Source of the DNA: G963665975 sp963665975
Lineage (GTDB): Bacteria; Bacteroidota; Rhodothermia; Rhodothermales; Bin80
Direction: 5' to 3'
DNA: 64,000 nucleotides
NCBI GenBank assembly: GCA_963665975.1
Contig: OY762508.1
Location: 1,364,001-1,428,000 of the forward strand
The notes below the pieces were generated by a model that did no database searches, had not been told where the DNA came from, and saw nothing but the letters and a program-made list of their open reading frames with translations. Of this stretch, positions 36,600 to 44,346 are shown one piece after another (position 1 is the first letter of the stretch; every line of letters starts with the position of its first letter). The position numbers and the translations under genes are program-made.

Positions 36600-37832
36600 A
36601 TGACCAGACTCTTCAAGCTCGCGTGGCGGGACATTTGGAGGAACCGCAGGAGGACCTTCCTTACGATGGGTGCGATCCTGTTTGCTGTCCTGCTGATTTC
36701 GCTGGCGAGTTCTGTTCAGTCCGGCACGTACGATGCCATGGAAGAGTTGCTCGTGCGCATGTATTCCGGGGATGTCCAGATTCATCGCGAAGGGTTCCAC
36801 GCAGAGCAGACCCTCTCCTATTCCATGGAGGAGGACGAAATAGACTGGGCCTCCCTGAAAGCCCGGTATCCCTGGGCATCGGCCGCCTCCAGGCGGGTGA
36901 CGGGATTTGGGTTGGCGAGCAGTGACTCTTCCAGCGCCGGCGCCATAATCGTCGGCATAGAACCCGAAGCCGAACGCGAAATCAGCATCTTTGCTTCTAC
37001 TCCCTCCGAAGGGCAACCGCTTACCGGCAACCGCGGAGCCGTCCTCGTCGGGGAAATGCTCGCACAGAATCTTGGCGTCACAATTGGCGACTCTATTGTT
37101 GTCTTGACGCAAGGGTACCGTAATGTGATGGGAGCAGAGCTCTACGCCGTAACCGGCCTGCTTCGAACCGGGAGCCCCGATATCGACCGCTCCATGCTCG
37201 TCATGTCGCTGGTTGACGCACAACGCCTCCTTGCCATGGAGGGCAGGATTACGCAATTGGTGATACGCACCGACGATTTCCGCAAGGCGGTGTCCTACGC
37301 AGGGGTGCTGCACGCTGATTTAGAGGACAGCGATGTTGAAATCATGTCATGGCGGGCCATGATGCCGGAGCTGGAACAGATGCGGACGCTCGACGATGCA
37401 GGCAATTATGTGTTCTATTTCTTCCTCGTGCTCATCATAGCCTTCGAAATATTCAACACGACTACGATGAGCATGATGGAGCGAGTGCGCGAATTCGGCG
37501 TGATGATGTCCGTCGGAATGAAGCCACACCAGATCAGCATTCTGGTTGCACTGGGACTTGCACTCAAGGTCCTCCTGGCCCTGTTGGCAGGCCTCGTCCT
37601 TGCCTCTCTGGCGCTTGGCTATCTGGCGCAGAATCCGATCCCACTGCCCGAGAATATGCAGGAGATGTACCAGGATTTCGGGTTTTCCATGGATAGCGTG
37701 TCGTTTTCGACAAATCCGAAGATCTTCGTATTCCCGACGGTGTCGGTGACGGCAGCAGCCTTGCTCTCCATGGTGTACCCGATCCTGCGCATGCGCCGCT
37801 TTTCGCCCGTAGAGGCGCTGCGCAAGACGTAA
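36600..37832 (+). CDS. LolC/FtsX-type ABC transporter permease (first copy)
   Basis: This 410-residue permease has the MacB/FtsX-LolCE layout: one N-terminal membrane helix (TMGAILFAVLLISLASSV), a large periplasmic domain (about residues 45-270), then three C-terminal helices (VFYFFLVLIIAFEIFNTTT, ILVALGLALKVLLALLAGLVLASLAL and VSVTAAALLSMVYPIL). The start LAWRDIWRNRRRT is a cytoplasmic coupling region common to the family. With the LolA-like protein, a second permease and an ATPase it likely forms a mechanotransmission ABC complex that extracts lipid-anchored cargo from the inner membrane. Confidence 0.85.
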   Translation: MTRLFKLAWRDIWRNRRRTFLTMGAILFAVLLISLASSVQSGTYDAMEELLVRMYSGDVQIHREGFHAEQTLSYSMEEDEIDWASLKARYPWASAASRRVTGFGLASSDSSSAGAIIVGIEPEAEREISIFASTPSEGQPLTGNRGAVLVGEMLAQNLGVTIGDSIVVLTQGYRNVMGAELYAVTGLLRTGSPDIDRSMLVMSLVDAQRLLAMEGRITQLVIRTDDFRKAVSYAGVLHADLEDSDVEIMSWRAMMPELEQMRTLDDAGNYVFYFFLVLIIAFEIFNTTTMSMMERVREFGVMMSVGMKPHQISILVALGLALKVLLALLAGLVLASLALGYLAQNPIPLPENMQEMYQDFGFSMDSVSFSTNPKIFVFPTVSVTAAALLSMVYPILRMRRFSPVEALRKT

Positions 37833-37844
37833 CACATTGTCATC

Positions 37845-39074
37845 ATGGCATTACTGGCCAAAATTGCCTGGCGCAACATCTGGCGCAACCCTCGCCGTTC
37901 GGGGGTGCTGATCTCCGCACTTGCCGTGGGGGTGTTCAGTTTCCTGGGAGGTATCGCATACATAGACGGATTCTCGCTCCAGATGGTAAACGCCGCCATT
38001 GAGCGGCAGGGTGGGCATATTCAGGTCACGGGCGCGGGGTATCACCAGAATCCCACTATTCGCTCCTATGTGGATCGGAAGGACGAAGTGGAAGCCGAAC
38101 TCTTGGAACTACCCGACCTCCGCTTTGCACCTCAGGTGCGGACACCGGGCATGATTACCAGCGCCGACCAGAGCGCAGGCACTGTTATCATAGGAGTTGA
38201 CCCTGACCGGGAGCGCACCGTATCCGGCATCCCTGTCTCTATCGTGGAGGGTGTCTACCTGTCCACCGACGGCGCCGACAATGAAGTTGTGATCGGCGAG
38301 GCTCTCGCCCAACGGCTCAACGTCCTGCTCGGCGAGCGGGTCGTACTCATGGCCAACGACCTGGACAACGAAATCAGCGCTGGCGCCTTCCGCGTCATTG
38401 GTCTATTCCGCACCAACAGCACAGATTACGACAAGGCGCACGTCTACCTGCACCAACGCCAAGCCCGGGATCTTGTAGGGTATGGAGCCAATCAGGTCTC
38501 CGCTTTCACCGTGCATCTGGATGCGGGACAAGACCTGTCTGAGGTGGCTGCGCAATTGCGGGCATCCCTCCCCACGGAAGAATTGGAAATCCTGACCTGG
38601 AGAGACCGGTCGCCGCTGCTTGTCATGATGAGTGACTTCATGAATGTGGCGAACGTGATCCTCGTCATAATCCTGTTCTCGGCTATCGCGTTCACCCTGG
38701 CCAACTCATTTATCATGGTCATTTTCGAGCGCATTCACGAGATCGGCATTATGGCGGCGGGCGGCATCCGGCCCGGCCAGATCCGTCTCATGCTCTACCT
38801 GGAGGCCTTGTTCATCGTGGTCTTGGGGATGCTTATCGGGGGAATTCTGGCCTTCGCCCTGATTGTCTGGTGGAGTAGCGTGGGTCTGGATCTGACGAAT
38901 TTTTCAGAGGCCATGCACTCCTTTGGAGTCGCGGCCGTGCTCTATCCATACGTGGACTGGGAACATGTGGCTAGCGGATTTGCAATGATCTTCATCATGG
39001 TGTTGCTCTCCGTCCTGTATCCCGCGATTAAAGCCAGCCGATTCAAAATCGTAGACGCCATGCATCATGTCTGA
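37845..39074 (+). CDS. LolC/FtsX-type ABC transporter permease (second copy)
   Basis: The 409-residue protein is similar in organisation and in parts of sequence to the preceding permease (IAWRNIWRNPRRSGVLISAL at the start; VEGVYLSTDGADNEVVIGEALAQRLNVLLGERV in the periplasmic domain; IILFSAIAFTLANSFIMVIFERIHEIGIMAAGG in the first C-terminal helix block). The two may form a LolC/LolE-like heterodimer that arose by duplication. It starts 12 bases after the first permease and overlaps the ATPase gene by 8 bases, indicating translational coupling and a fixed stoichiometry. The transported molecule is unknown. Confidence 0.86.
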   Translation: MALLAKIAWRNIWRNPRRSGVLISALAVGVFSFLGGIAYIDGFSLQMVNAAIERQGGHIQVTGAGYHQNPTIRSYVDRKDEVEAELLELPDLRFAPQVRTPGMITSADQSAGTVIIGVDPDRERTVSGIPVSIVEGVYLSTDGADNEVVIGEALAQRLNVLLGERVVLMANDLDNEISAGAFRVIGLFRTNSTDYDKAHVYLHQRQARDLVGYGANQVSAFTVHLDAGQDLSEVAAQLRASLPTEELEILTWRDRSPLLVMMSDFMNVANVILVIILFSAIAFTLANSFIMVIFERIHEIGIMAAGGIRPGQIRLMLYLEALFIVVLGMLIGGILAFALIVWWSSVGLDLTNFSEAMHSFGVAAVLYPYVDWEHVASGFAMIFIMVLLSVLYPAIKASRFKIVDAMHHV

Positions 39075-39789
39075 AATGCGTTCCGAGACATCAACGAGTG
39101 CGCTCGTGGAAACTGATCGCCTTGTCAAAATTTACCAGGACAAGGGCCATGTGCCCGTAGAGGCGCTTAGCGACGTCAGTTTCCGGGCTACGCGGGGCGA
39201 ATTCACCGCCATTGCCGGGCCCTCTGGATCGGGCAAGACCACGCTGCTAAACCTAATCGGGGGCCTGGACAAGCCGACATCGGGATCCGTCACGATAGCA
39301 GGACAACTGCTCAACGGTCTGGACCGTCGTGCACTCGCCGAGTTTCGGCTGTACAACCTGGGATTCATCTTTCAGGCTTACAACCTGATTCCCGTGCTGT
39401 CGGCCGAAGAAAATGCTGAGTTCACCCTCCTTCTGCAAGGCGTACCTGCTCGTGAGCGTCGCGAGCGCGTCGTGCAAGAGTTCGCAGATCTGGGCATTGA
39501 GGAAGAAATCATAGGTAGAAGGCCCAATAAACTCAGCGGTGGCCAGCAGCAGCGTGTCGCCGTCGCACGGGCACTGGTTTCTCGCCCGAAGCTGATCCTG
39601 GCCGATGAGCCAACGGCTAACCTGGACTCCAAGACGGGTGCTCGCCTCCTCGACAAGATGCGCGACCTTAACGAGCGCACGGGCATCACTTTTCTGTTTT
39701 CCACCCACGACCCGATGGTCATAGAGCGCGCCCGCCGTCTGGTCATACTCCGTGACGGACAGATCGTGGGCGACGAAACGCGCGCATGA
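39067..39789 (+). CDS. LolD/MacB-type ABC transporter ATP-binding protein
   Basis: The 240-residue ATPase has Walker A GPSGSGKTT at residues 51-59, Q-loop in FIFQAYNLIPVLSA, signature LSGGQQQRVAVARAL, Walker B LILADEPTANLD, and H-loop FSTHDP. This is the LolD/MacB subclass that powers FtsX-type permeases. It overlaps the preceding permease by 8 bases and the following barrel gene by 4, so the set is tightly coupled. It acts at the cytoplasmic face of the inner membrane. Confidence 0.93.
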   Translation: MSEMRSETSTSALVETDRLVKIYQDKGHVPVEALSDVSFRATRGEFTAIAGPSGSGKTTLLNLIGGLDKPTSGSVTIAGQLLNGLDRRALAEFRLYNLGFIFQAYNLIPVLSAEENAEFTLLLQGVPARERRERVVQEFADLGIEEEIIGRRPNKLSGGQQQRVAVARALVSRPKLILADEPTANLDSKTGARLLDKMRDLNERTGITFLFSTHDPMVIERARRLVILRDGQIVGDETRA

Positions 39790-40958
39790 GGTTCCGACTT
39801 CCCTCGGGCGCGTTGGGCTGGCAATTGCGGGCCGCGCTGCCCCTGCTATGTAGTCTACTCCTGTGTGGCAACCGGTCGGCGTCGGCGCAGACGACGGTTG
39901 GGTTTCACGGGTATGTCAAAAATCTCGGCATCGCATCCTCATCTACGGTAACGGGCAAACCGTACTATCTGGATGTGGGTCGATTTCGGGCCAAGGGGCT
40001 CCTGCATGCAGGCTCACGCCTCAGCGCAGAGATCTGGGTGGATACCGAGGTGCTGTTCGGCAGCTTTCTGGAGACGGACGAGTTTGCTCAGTCTCGCGCC
40101 CTCAAACGGCCACGATTGCTGGACCTTGACTGGCGAATCGCCTCTGGGAGCTCCATAGAGATACGCCAACAGCTTTTCCGCGCCTTTGGCACGTTATACG
40201 TCGGGCAGACGCAATGGACACTTGGTCGGCAACGCATTGCGTGGGGTACGGGATTCGCGTGGAATCCAACGGACATTATCAATCCATTCAACCCTGGCGC
40301 CATAGAGCTGGGTGAGCGCGCTGGGGCAGATGCTGTGTACGGAGCTCTGCAATTGGATACGGTATCGCGCCTGGAAGTGGTGGCCGCCCTTGGCGATCAG
40401 TTCAGACAGTCGACATACGCCACGCGCTTTGGAACACATTACGGGGAATACGACCTGTCGGTGATGTGCGCCACGACGGCCGGCGACTGGATAATTGGCG
40501 GTGATTTTGCTGGATACCTGGGCACGGCAGGCTTACGCGGTGAGGTCGCCTTTACGCAGCGCGATGAAGGCCGAGGGTTCGTCCGGGCCGTCCTGAATGC
40601 CGACTATTCGATTGCAAAGGGGCCCTACATACTCGTAGAGGTCTACTATAACGGCCAGGGCCATGATGACCCGGCAGACTACGACTTCGAGGCCTTGATC
40701 CGTGGCGAATCCTACAACCTGGCCCGCCGGTACGCGGCTGCATCGCTTGCCGCCCCCTTTACTCCGCTAGTAGGGGGCGCAGTATATGCGCTTGGCAACC
40801 TCGACGACGGCAGCATGCTGATGGGGCCGTCGGTAACCGTATCGGTCGCTGAAAACATGGAGCTGGCTGCAAGTGCCTACTTCTTTCTCGGTGCGGACGA
40901 TACGGAATACGGCGCCCTACACCATGTATTCTTCGCCTCCCTGCAGTGGTACTTCTAG
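39786..40958 (+). CDS. Outer-membrane beta-barrel protein linked to the Lol-like transporter
   Basis: The 390-residue protein has a signal peptide (LLCSLLLCGNRSASAQ) and alternating amphipathic strands through to a C-terminal aromatic residue (LQWYF), as expected for an outer-membrane barrel. WTLGRQRIAWGTGFAWNPTDIINPF is the characteristic stretch shared by barrels encoded next to LolA-like and FtsX-like genes. It starts 4 bases inside the ATPase gene and is the last gene in the run. It could be the outer-membrane exit or receiving partner of the transporter; no direct evidence exists. Confidence 0.8.
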   Translation: MRFRLPSGALGWQLRAALPLLCSLLLCGNRSASAQTTVGFHGYVKNLGIASSSTVTGKPYYLDVGRFRAKGLLHAGSRLSAEIWVDTEVLFGSFLETDEFAQSRALKRPRLLDLDWRIASGSSIEIRQQLFRAFGTLYVGQTQWTLGRQRIAWGTGFAWNPTDIINPFNPGAIELGERAGADAVYGALQLDTVSRLEVVAALGDQFRQSTYATRFGTHYGEYDLSVMCATTAGDWIIGGDFAGYLGTAGLRGEVAFTQRDEGRGFVRAVLNADYSIAKGPYILVEVYYNGQGHDDPADYDFEALIRGESYNLARRYAAASLAAPFTPLVGGAVYALGNLDDGSMLMGPSVTVSVAENMELAASAYFFLGADDTEYGALHHVFFASLQWYF

Positions 40959-41506
40959 CCAGTCGCGTGTGGAGTCTGAGCGCCTTTGTACCGCATTGCA
41001 TTGTCCGAATAAGTCCAAGCTGACACGCTGACATACGATTGCCCACACGTAGCGCGTGTTGCAATAGACCACAGGTCATCAAGATCAACACAGGTTGCCA
41101 GCTCTCCGCCATAAAGCATGCGCTTGGCCATTGCATGACAGTCTTGGCGTCCATACCTCGGCTGCCGCGCAGGTCGACTCCAATTTGGAGGATTTGGAGC
41201 CGTACGTCGTAGCCCGCCTGTACGGGGTAGACGATCTTGATCTCGGATCGAAGGTTGGGCGTCTTTTTTTACAGCCCTGGAACACACGGATCAACCGGGG
41301 CAGGCCGTATAGTATCCAGATACTCACCAGCGGCGCGTTCTGAACGCATTTCTATCCTTGAACAACCTGGCCATCATCTCGACGGATGTCATAGTCCGAT
41401 CGTTGACCGCGGGTCTGTCGGCGGGAAAAGGGCCGCAGCAAGAAACGCCTGCCAACCGTGGTCGCTGTATCAAGGAGGCGTAGTACGCAGGATACCGCCG
41501 ACTACG
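40959..41506. other. Intergenic stretch, possible decayed coding sequence
   Basis: About 550 bases without a supported gene. The plus frame ending at 41343 contains a protein-like segment (VDSNLEDLEPYVVARLYG, then WNTRINRGRPYSIQI) that could be the remnant of a lost gene, but there is no start or matching family I can name. Confidence 0.3.
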
Positions 41507-41938
41507 CTACCCGAGCAGCGTCGCAGAGAGATTGATCTCTGCGCCGGTGAAGAGGCGCGAAATTGGACAGCCGACTTTCGCCTCTTCGGCATGCGTCATG
41601 AAGGTAGCCTCGTCACAGCCCGGCACCTCTGCCTCCATTACCAGATCAATCTTCGGAATCCACACACCACCTTCCTCCAATGGTTCAACGTATAACGTGG
41701 CCTTCGAATGCACACGCGTCGGGACATGCCCATTCATCGACAGAATATGCGAAAGCGCCATCGAATAGCAGCTCGCATGCGCCACCGCCGCGAACTCCTC
41801 AGGACTTCCTCCCTCACCACCCTCAAAACGTGATTTAAATGTATACGCGCCCTCCCAGACGCCGTCACCGACCGTCATGTCGCCGCTTCCGGAGTGGAGG
41901 TCGCCTCGCCATTCAGCCTCTGAAGTGTGTGCAGACAT
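41507..41938 (-). CDS. OsmC-family peroxidase (OsmC type)
   Basis: The 143-residue protein is a classic OsmC peroxiredoxin-like enzyme that reduces organic hydroperoxides. The two catalytic cysteines are in place: AHASCYSMALSHIL (first Cys) and AEEAKVGCPISRLF (second Cys). SPEEFAAVAHASCYSMALS is the family signature around the first Cys. The start is the ATG at 41938, not the earlier in-frame one at 42004, because MSAHTSEAEWRGDL gives the usual OsmC N-terminus. It is probably a stand-alone stress gene. Confidence 0.92.
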   Translation of the reverse strand: MSAHTSEAEWRGDLHSGSGDMTVGDGVWEGAYTFKSRFEGGEGGSPEEFAAVAHASCYSMALSHILSMNGHVPTRVHSKATLYVEPLEEGGVWIPKIDLVMEAEVPGCDEATFMTHAEEAKVGCPISRLFTGAEINLSATLLG

Positions 41939-42616
41939 AATTGAAATCCATGTTATGTGTTTAAGAATCGACAGGTAGCAACCGGCGCGAGCAATGAACT
42001 GCACAGGGTGCGGCGCCGCAAACCGGATCTGGCAACATAAGACCGGATCCTGCCGATCTGTGTTCCAGGACGCTCTTGTAATACCGATTAGTCCAATAAG
42101 TGCCAGCAGTGATCCGGCAGCATGATTCTGTGCGGTTGACTCGGATCATGTGGATGATTGGCAGTTCGACCATCTCCTATGAATTACAGGCCCTGCACCA
42201 CCAATGAGGTCTCGCCGTGACGGATTCCGTCTGCGACGCCTGCGGCGCGTATACAACTGCTCCGACTTCTGCCTGAAAGGAGGCATGTAACACGCAGCGT
42301 GTGGGCTACGATGAACGCCAGCCTCTCGAATACCTCATGGCCCGTGGCGTAACGGTCCCAAACGGGCCCGTATATCGCCCGGTGCTCCATCTGTAGCATT
42401 CGGTCAACAAGCCAAGGGTTTTTCGAAGAAGAGAAAAGCTCGAAGTGACAACGGATCCGGGTACCCCATACCCTGCTTGGCGAGAAATATGGGCGCACCC
42501 GTCCTTCCCACCTATTGGCCGCTCCGGTGGTGCAAAATCGGGGTGCCCACTGCTTACCCCACACAAGAAAACTCTCCCTCTTACCTGCGGGTCCAATCGA
42601 ATAGCCCAGCTTAATA
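41939..42616. other. Intergenic stretch without a supported gene
   Basis: About 680 bases between two OsmC-family genes. Minus-strand frames of 96 and 151 codons exist at 42306-42596 and 42184-42639, but none has a recognisable domain and the longer runs into the next gene. No riboswitch, repeat or RNA gene is seen. Confidence 0.45.
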
Positions 42617-43048
42617 TTACAGATCAAAACGATCACCATTCACGGAATATGACACCGTAATGGTCGCCGTTTTCTCCAGGATCTTGGCCACGCTGCAGTA
42701 CTTGTTGATGCTAAGATCCACAGCCCGCCGCACCTTCGCATGCTGCAGATCTCCAGTGAACAGATAATGCACGTGGATCGTTGCAAACAACGCGGGTACT
42801 TGATCTGTCTCACGCGCATAGTCGATTTCCACACGGAACTTCTCCAGGTCCTGTCGACTCTTCTTCAGAATTGATACAATATCGATTCCACTGCATCCGC
42901 CAAGGGCCATGATAACAGCCTGCATGGGACCTGCGCCCTGGCCGCTTCCTCCCTCCTCCGGCCCCGTATCCAGATGAACCTGGTTGCCAGCCTCGTTAGT
43001 GGCCAGAAAATGCACGGCATCATCGAGACGCTCCAATTGAATTCTCAT
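42617..43048 (-). CDS. OsmC-family protein (YhfA-like)
   Basis: A 143-residue OsmC-fold protein of the YhfA type, distinct from the one at 41507. It shows MALGGCSGIDIVSILKKSRQ (Cys site 1) and SINKYCSVAKILEKTATI (Cys site 2) with the short, Gly-Ser-rich N-terminal strand region. YhfA-like proteins are about 130-145 residues and of unclear function, probably thiol-dependent redox chemistry. The N-terminus MRIQLERLDDAVHF directly begins the fold. Confidence 0.9.
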   Translation of the reverse strand: MRIQLERLDDAVHFLATNEAGNQVHLDTGPEEGGSGQGAGPMQAVIMALGGCSGIDIVSILKKSRQDLEKFRVEIDYARETDQVPALFATIHVHYLFTGDLQHAKVRRAVDLSINKYCSVAKILEKTATITVSYSVNGDRFDL

Positions 43049-43232
43049 GTGGGCAACAGTTAATCGTGAACGGAAAGGTCGGCTGTGAAACGCGATAACA
43101 GAAAGCCAGGATTCCTGCGCCGTATCCGCGTTCTAAGCCATACCCCGGCAGTTGCACTATGCAACATGCGCGCAGTTTCCCCGTAGCCTGATAGATACCG
43201 GTTGTAAGACAAACATCCAAACGGCCCCCGCT

Positions 43233-44141
43233 ATGCAAGCTTCCGTGCAGCGTTCCCGCCAGTTTCTGATCTTTTCCTGCTTGTTGCTGGTCGTTGCTAC
43301 GGCACAGGCCCATTACCCGGACCCGCAAGAGCGCGATGTCATCAAGAAAGAGTATGACGTACGTCCAGGAGGCACATTGCATCTCGACCTGGACTATGGA
43401 CAGGTGGAAATAGAAACATTGTCGGGTAACAAGGTGATGATCGAACTGGAGCGTACGGCGCAAGCCGAAAACAGGGAGACTGCAAAGAGCATCCTGGAGC
43501 AACATGAATATGGCTTCGACAAGAAGAATGATGATGTGCACATCCGGTCCCGATTCAATAAAGAGCGCGGCCTGATCAAGTTGCGCAAGCGACGGAAGCT
43601 CCGCATCAAGATTGCCGTACGGGTCCCTGAGCACTATAACGTGGACTTTTCCAGTGGCGCCGGCAATATCGAAATCGAGGAAATAGAAGGCCACATCAAA
43701 GGCTCTACCGGCGCGGGTAACATTATCATCAACGATGTTCGTGGCGTAGTCGACGTATCGGCGGGTGCTGGCAATATTGAAATAACAGGAGATATCAAGC
43801 GGGCGAACGTGAAATCTGGTGCTGGCAACATCAACCTGTATGGGCTGCAGGGATATGTGGACGCCGGGACAGGAGCAGGTAATATCCTGGCTGTCATTAC
43901 GCAGCAACCGGAGCAAGACTCCAAGCTCCATTCGGGAGCGGGCAACGTTATCGTCGAACTGCCCGATGACGTGAGCGTGTACGTAGACGCAACGGCTGCC
44001 TTGGGCTCGGCCCAGTGTGACTTTCCTCTGAAGGTGTCCAGAAAAGGACTAAGCAAATCCTTCGCCGGAGAAATCAACGGCAAAGGACCAGAAATCCGGA
44101 TGCGCGCTGGCGTAGGGAACGTTACCCTGCGACGAAATTAA
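43233..44141 (+). CDS. Exported DUF4097-like repeat protein with GAGN motifs
   Basis: The 302-residue protein has a signal peptide (LIFSCLLLVVATAQA) and then a beta-rich region in which a G-A-G-N motif recurs: SGAGNIEIE, TGAGNIIIN, AGAGNIEIT, SGAGNINLY, TGAGNILAV, SGAGNVIVE, with a degenerate AGVGNVTLR at the end. Spacing is roughly 18-30 residues, suggesting a right-handed beta-helix or sheet stack of the DUF4097/DUF2807 putative adhesin type. It is probably surface- or periplasm-located; such proteins are often near sigma/anti-sigma genes, which is not the case here. Start at the ATG at 43233 before the signal peptide. Confidence 0.82.
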   Translation: MQASVQRSRQFLIFSCLLLVVATAQAHYPDPQERDVIKKEYDVRPGGTLHLDLDYGQVEIETLSGNKVMIELERTAQAENRETAKSILEQHEYGFDKKNDDVHIRSRFNKERGLIKLRKRRKLRIKIAVRVPEHYNVDFSSGAGNIEIEEIEGHIKGSTGAGNIIINDVRGVVDVSAGAGNIEITGDIKRANVKSGAGNINLYGLQGYVDAGTGAGNILAVITQQPEQDSKLHSGAGNVIVELPDDVSVYVDATAALGSAQCDFPLKVSRKGLSKSFAGEINGKGPEIRMRAGVGNVTLRRN

Positions 44142-44346
44142 TCATCCTTCGTGGCGCAGGTTCGTCCATTGCCGCCAGGATGTGGTAGAATGATTGTTCC
44201 GCGGTGGGTGCGCCATCGGTGAGATTGCTTCATTCATTGCGGTCTTTTGGCGAGATTGCTGTAGATTCCGTGTATATAGTCCGGTTGTGATCAGAAGCGC
44301 TTTCGGATTGCAGCAGAACCGGTAACTGATAATCCATGCCATAAAC

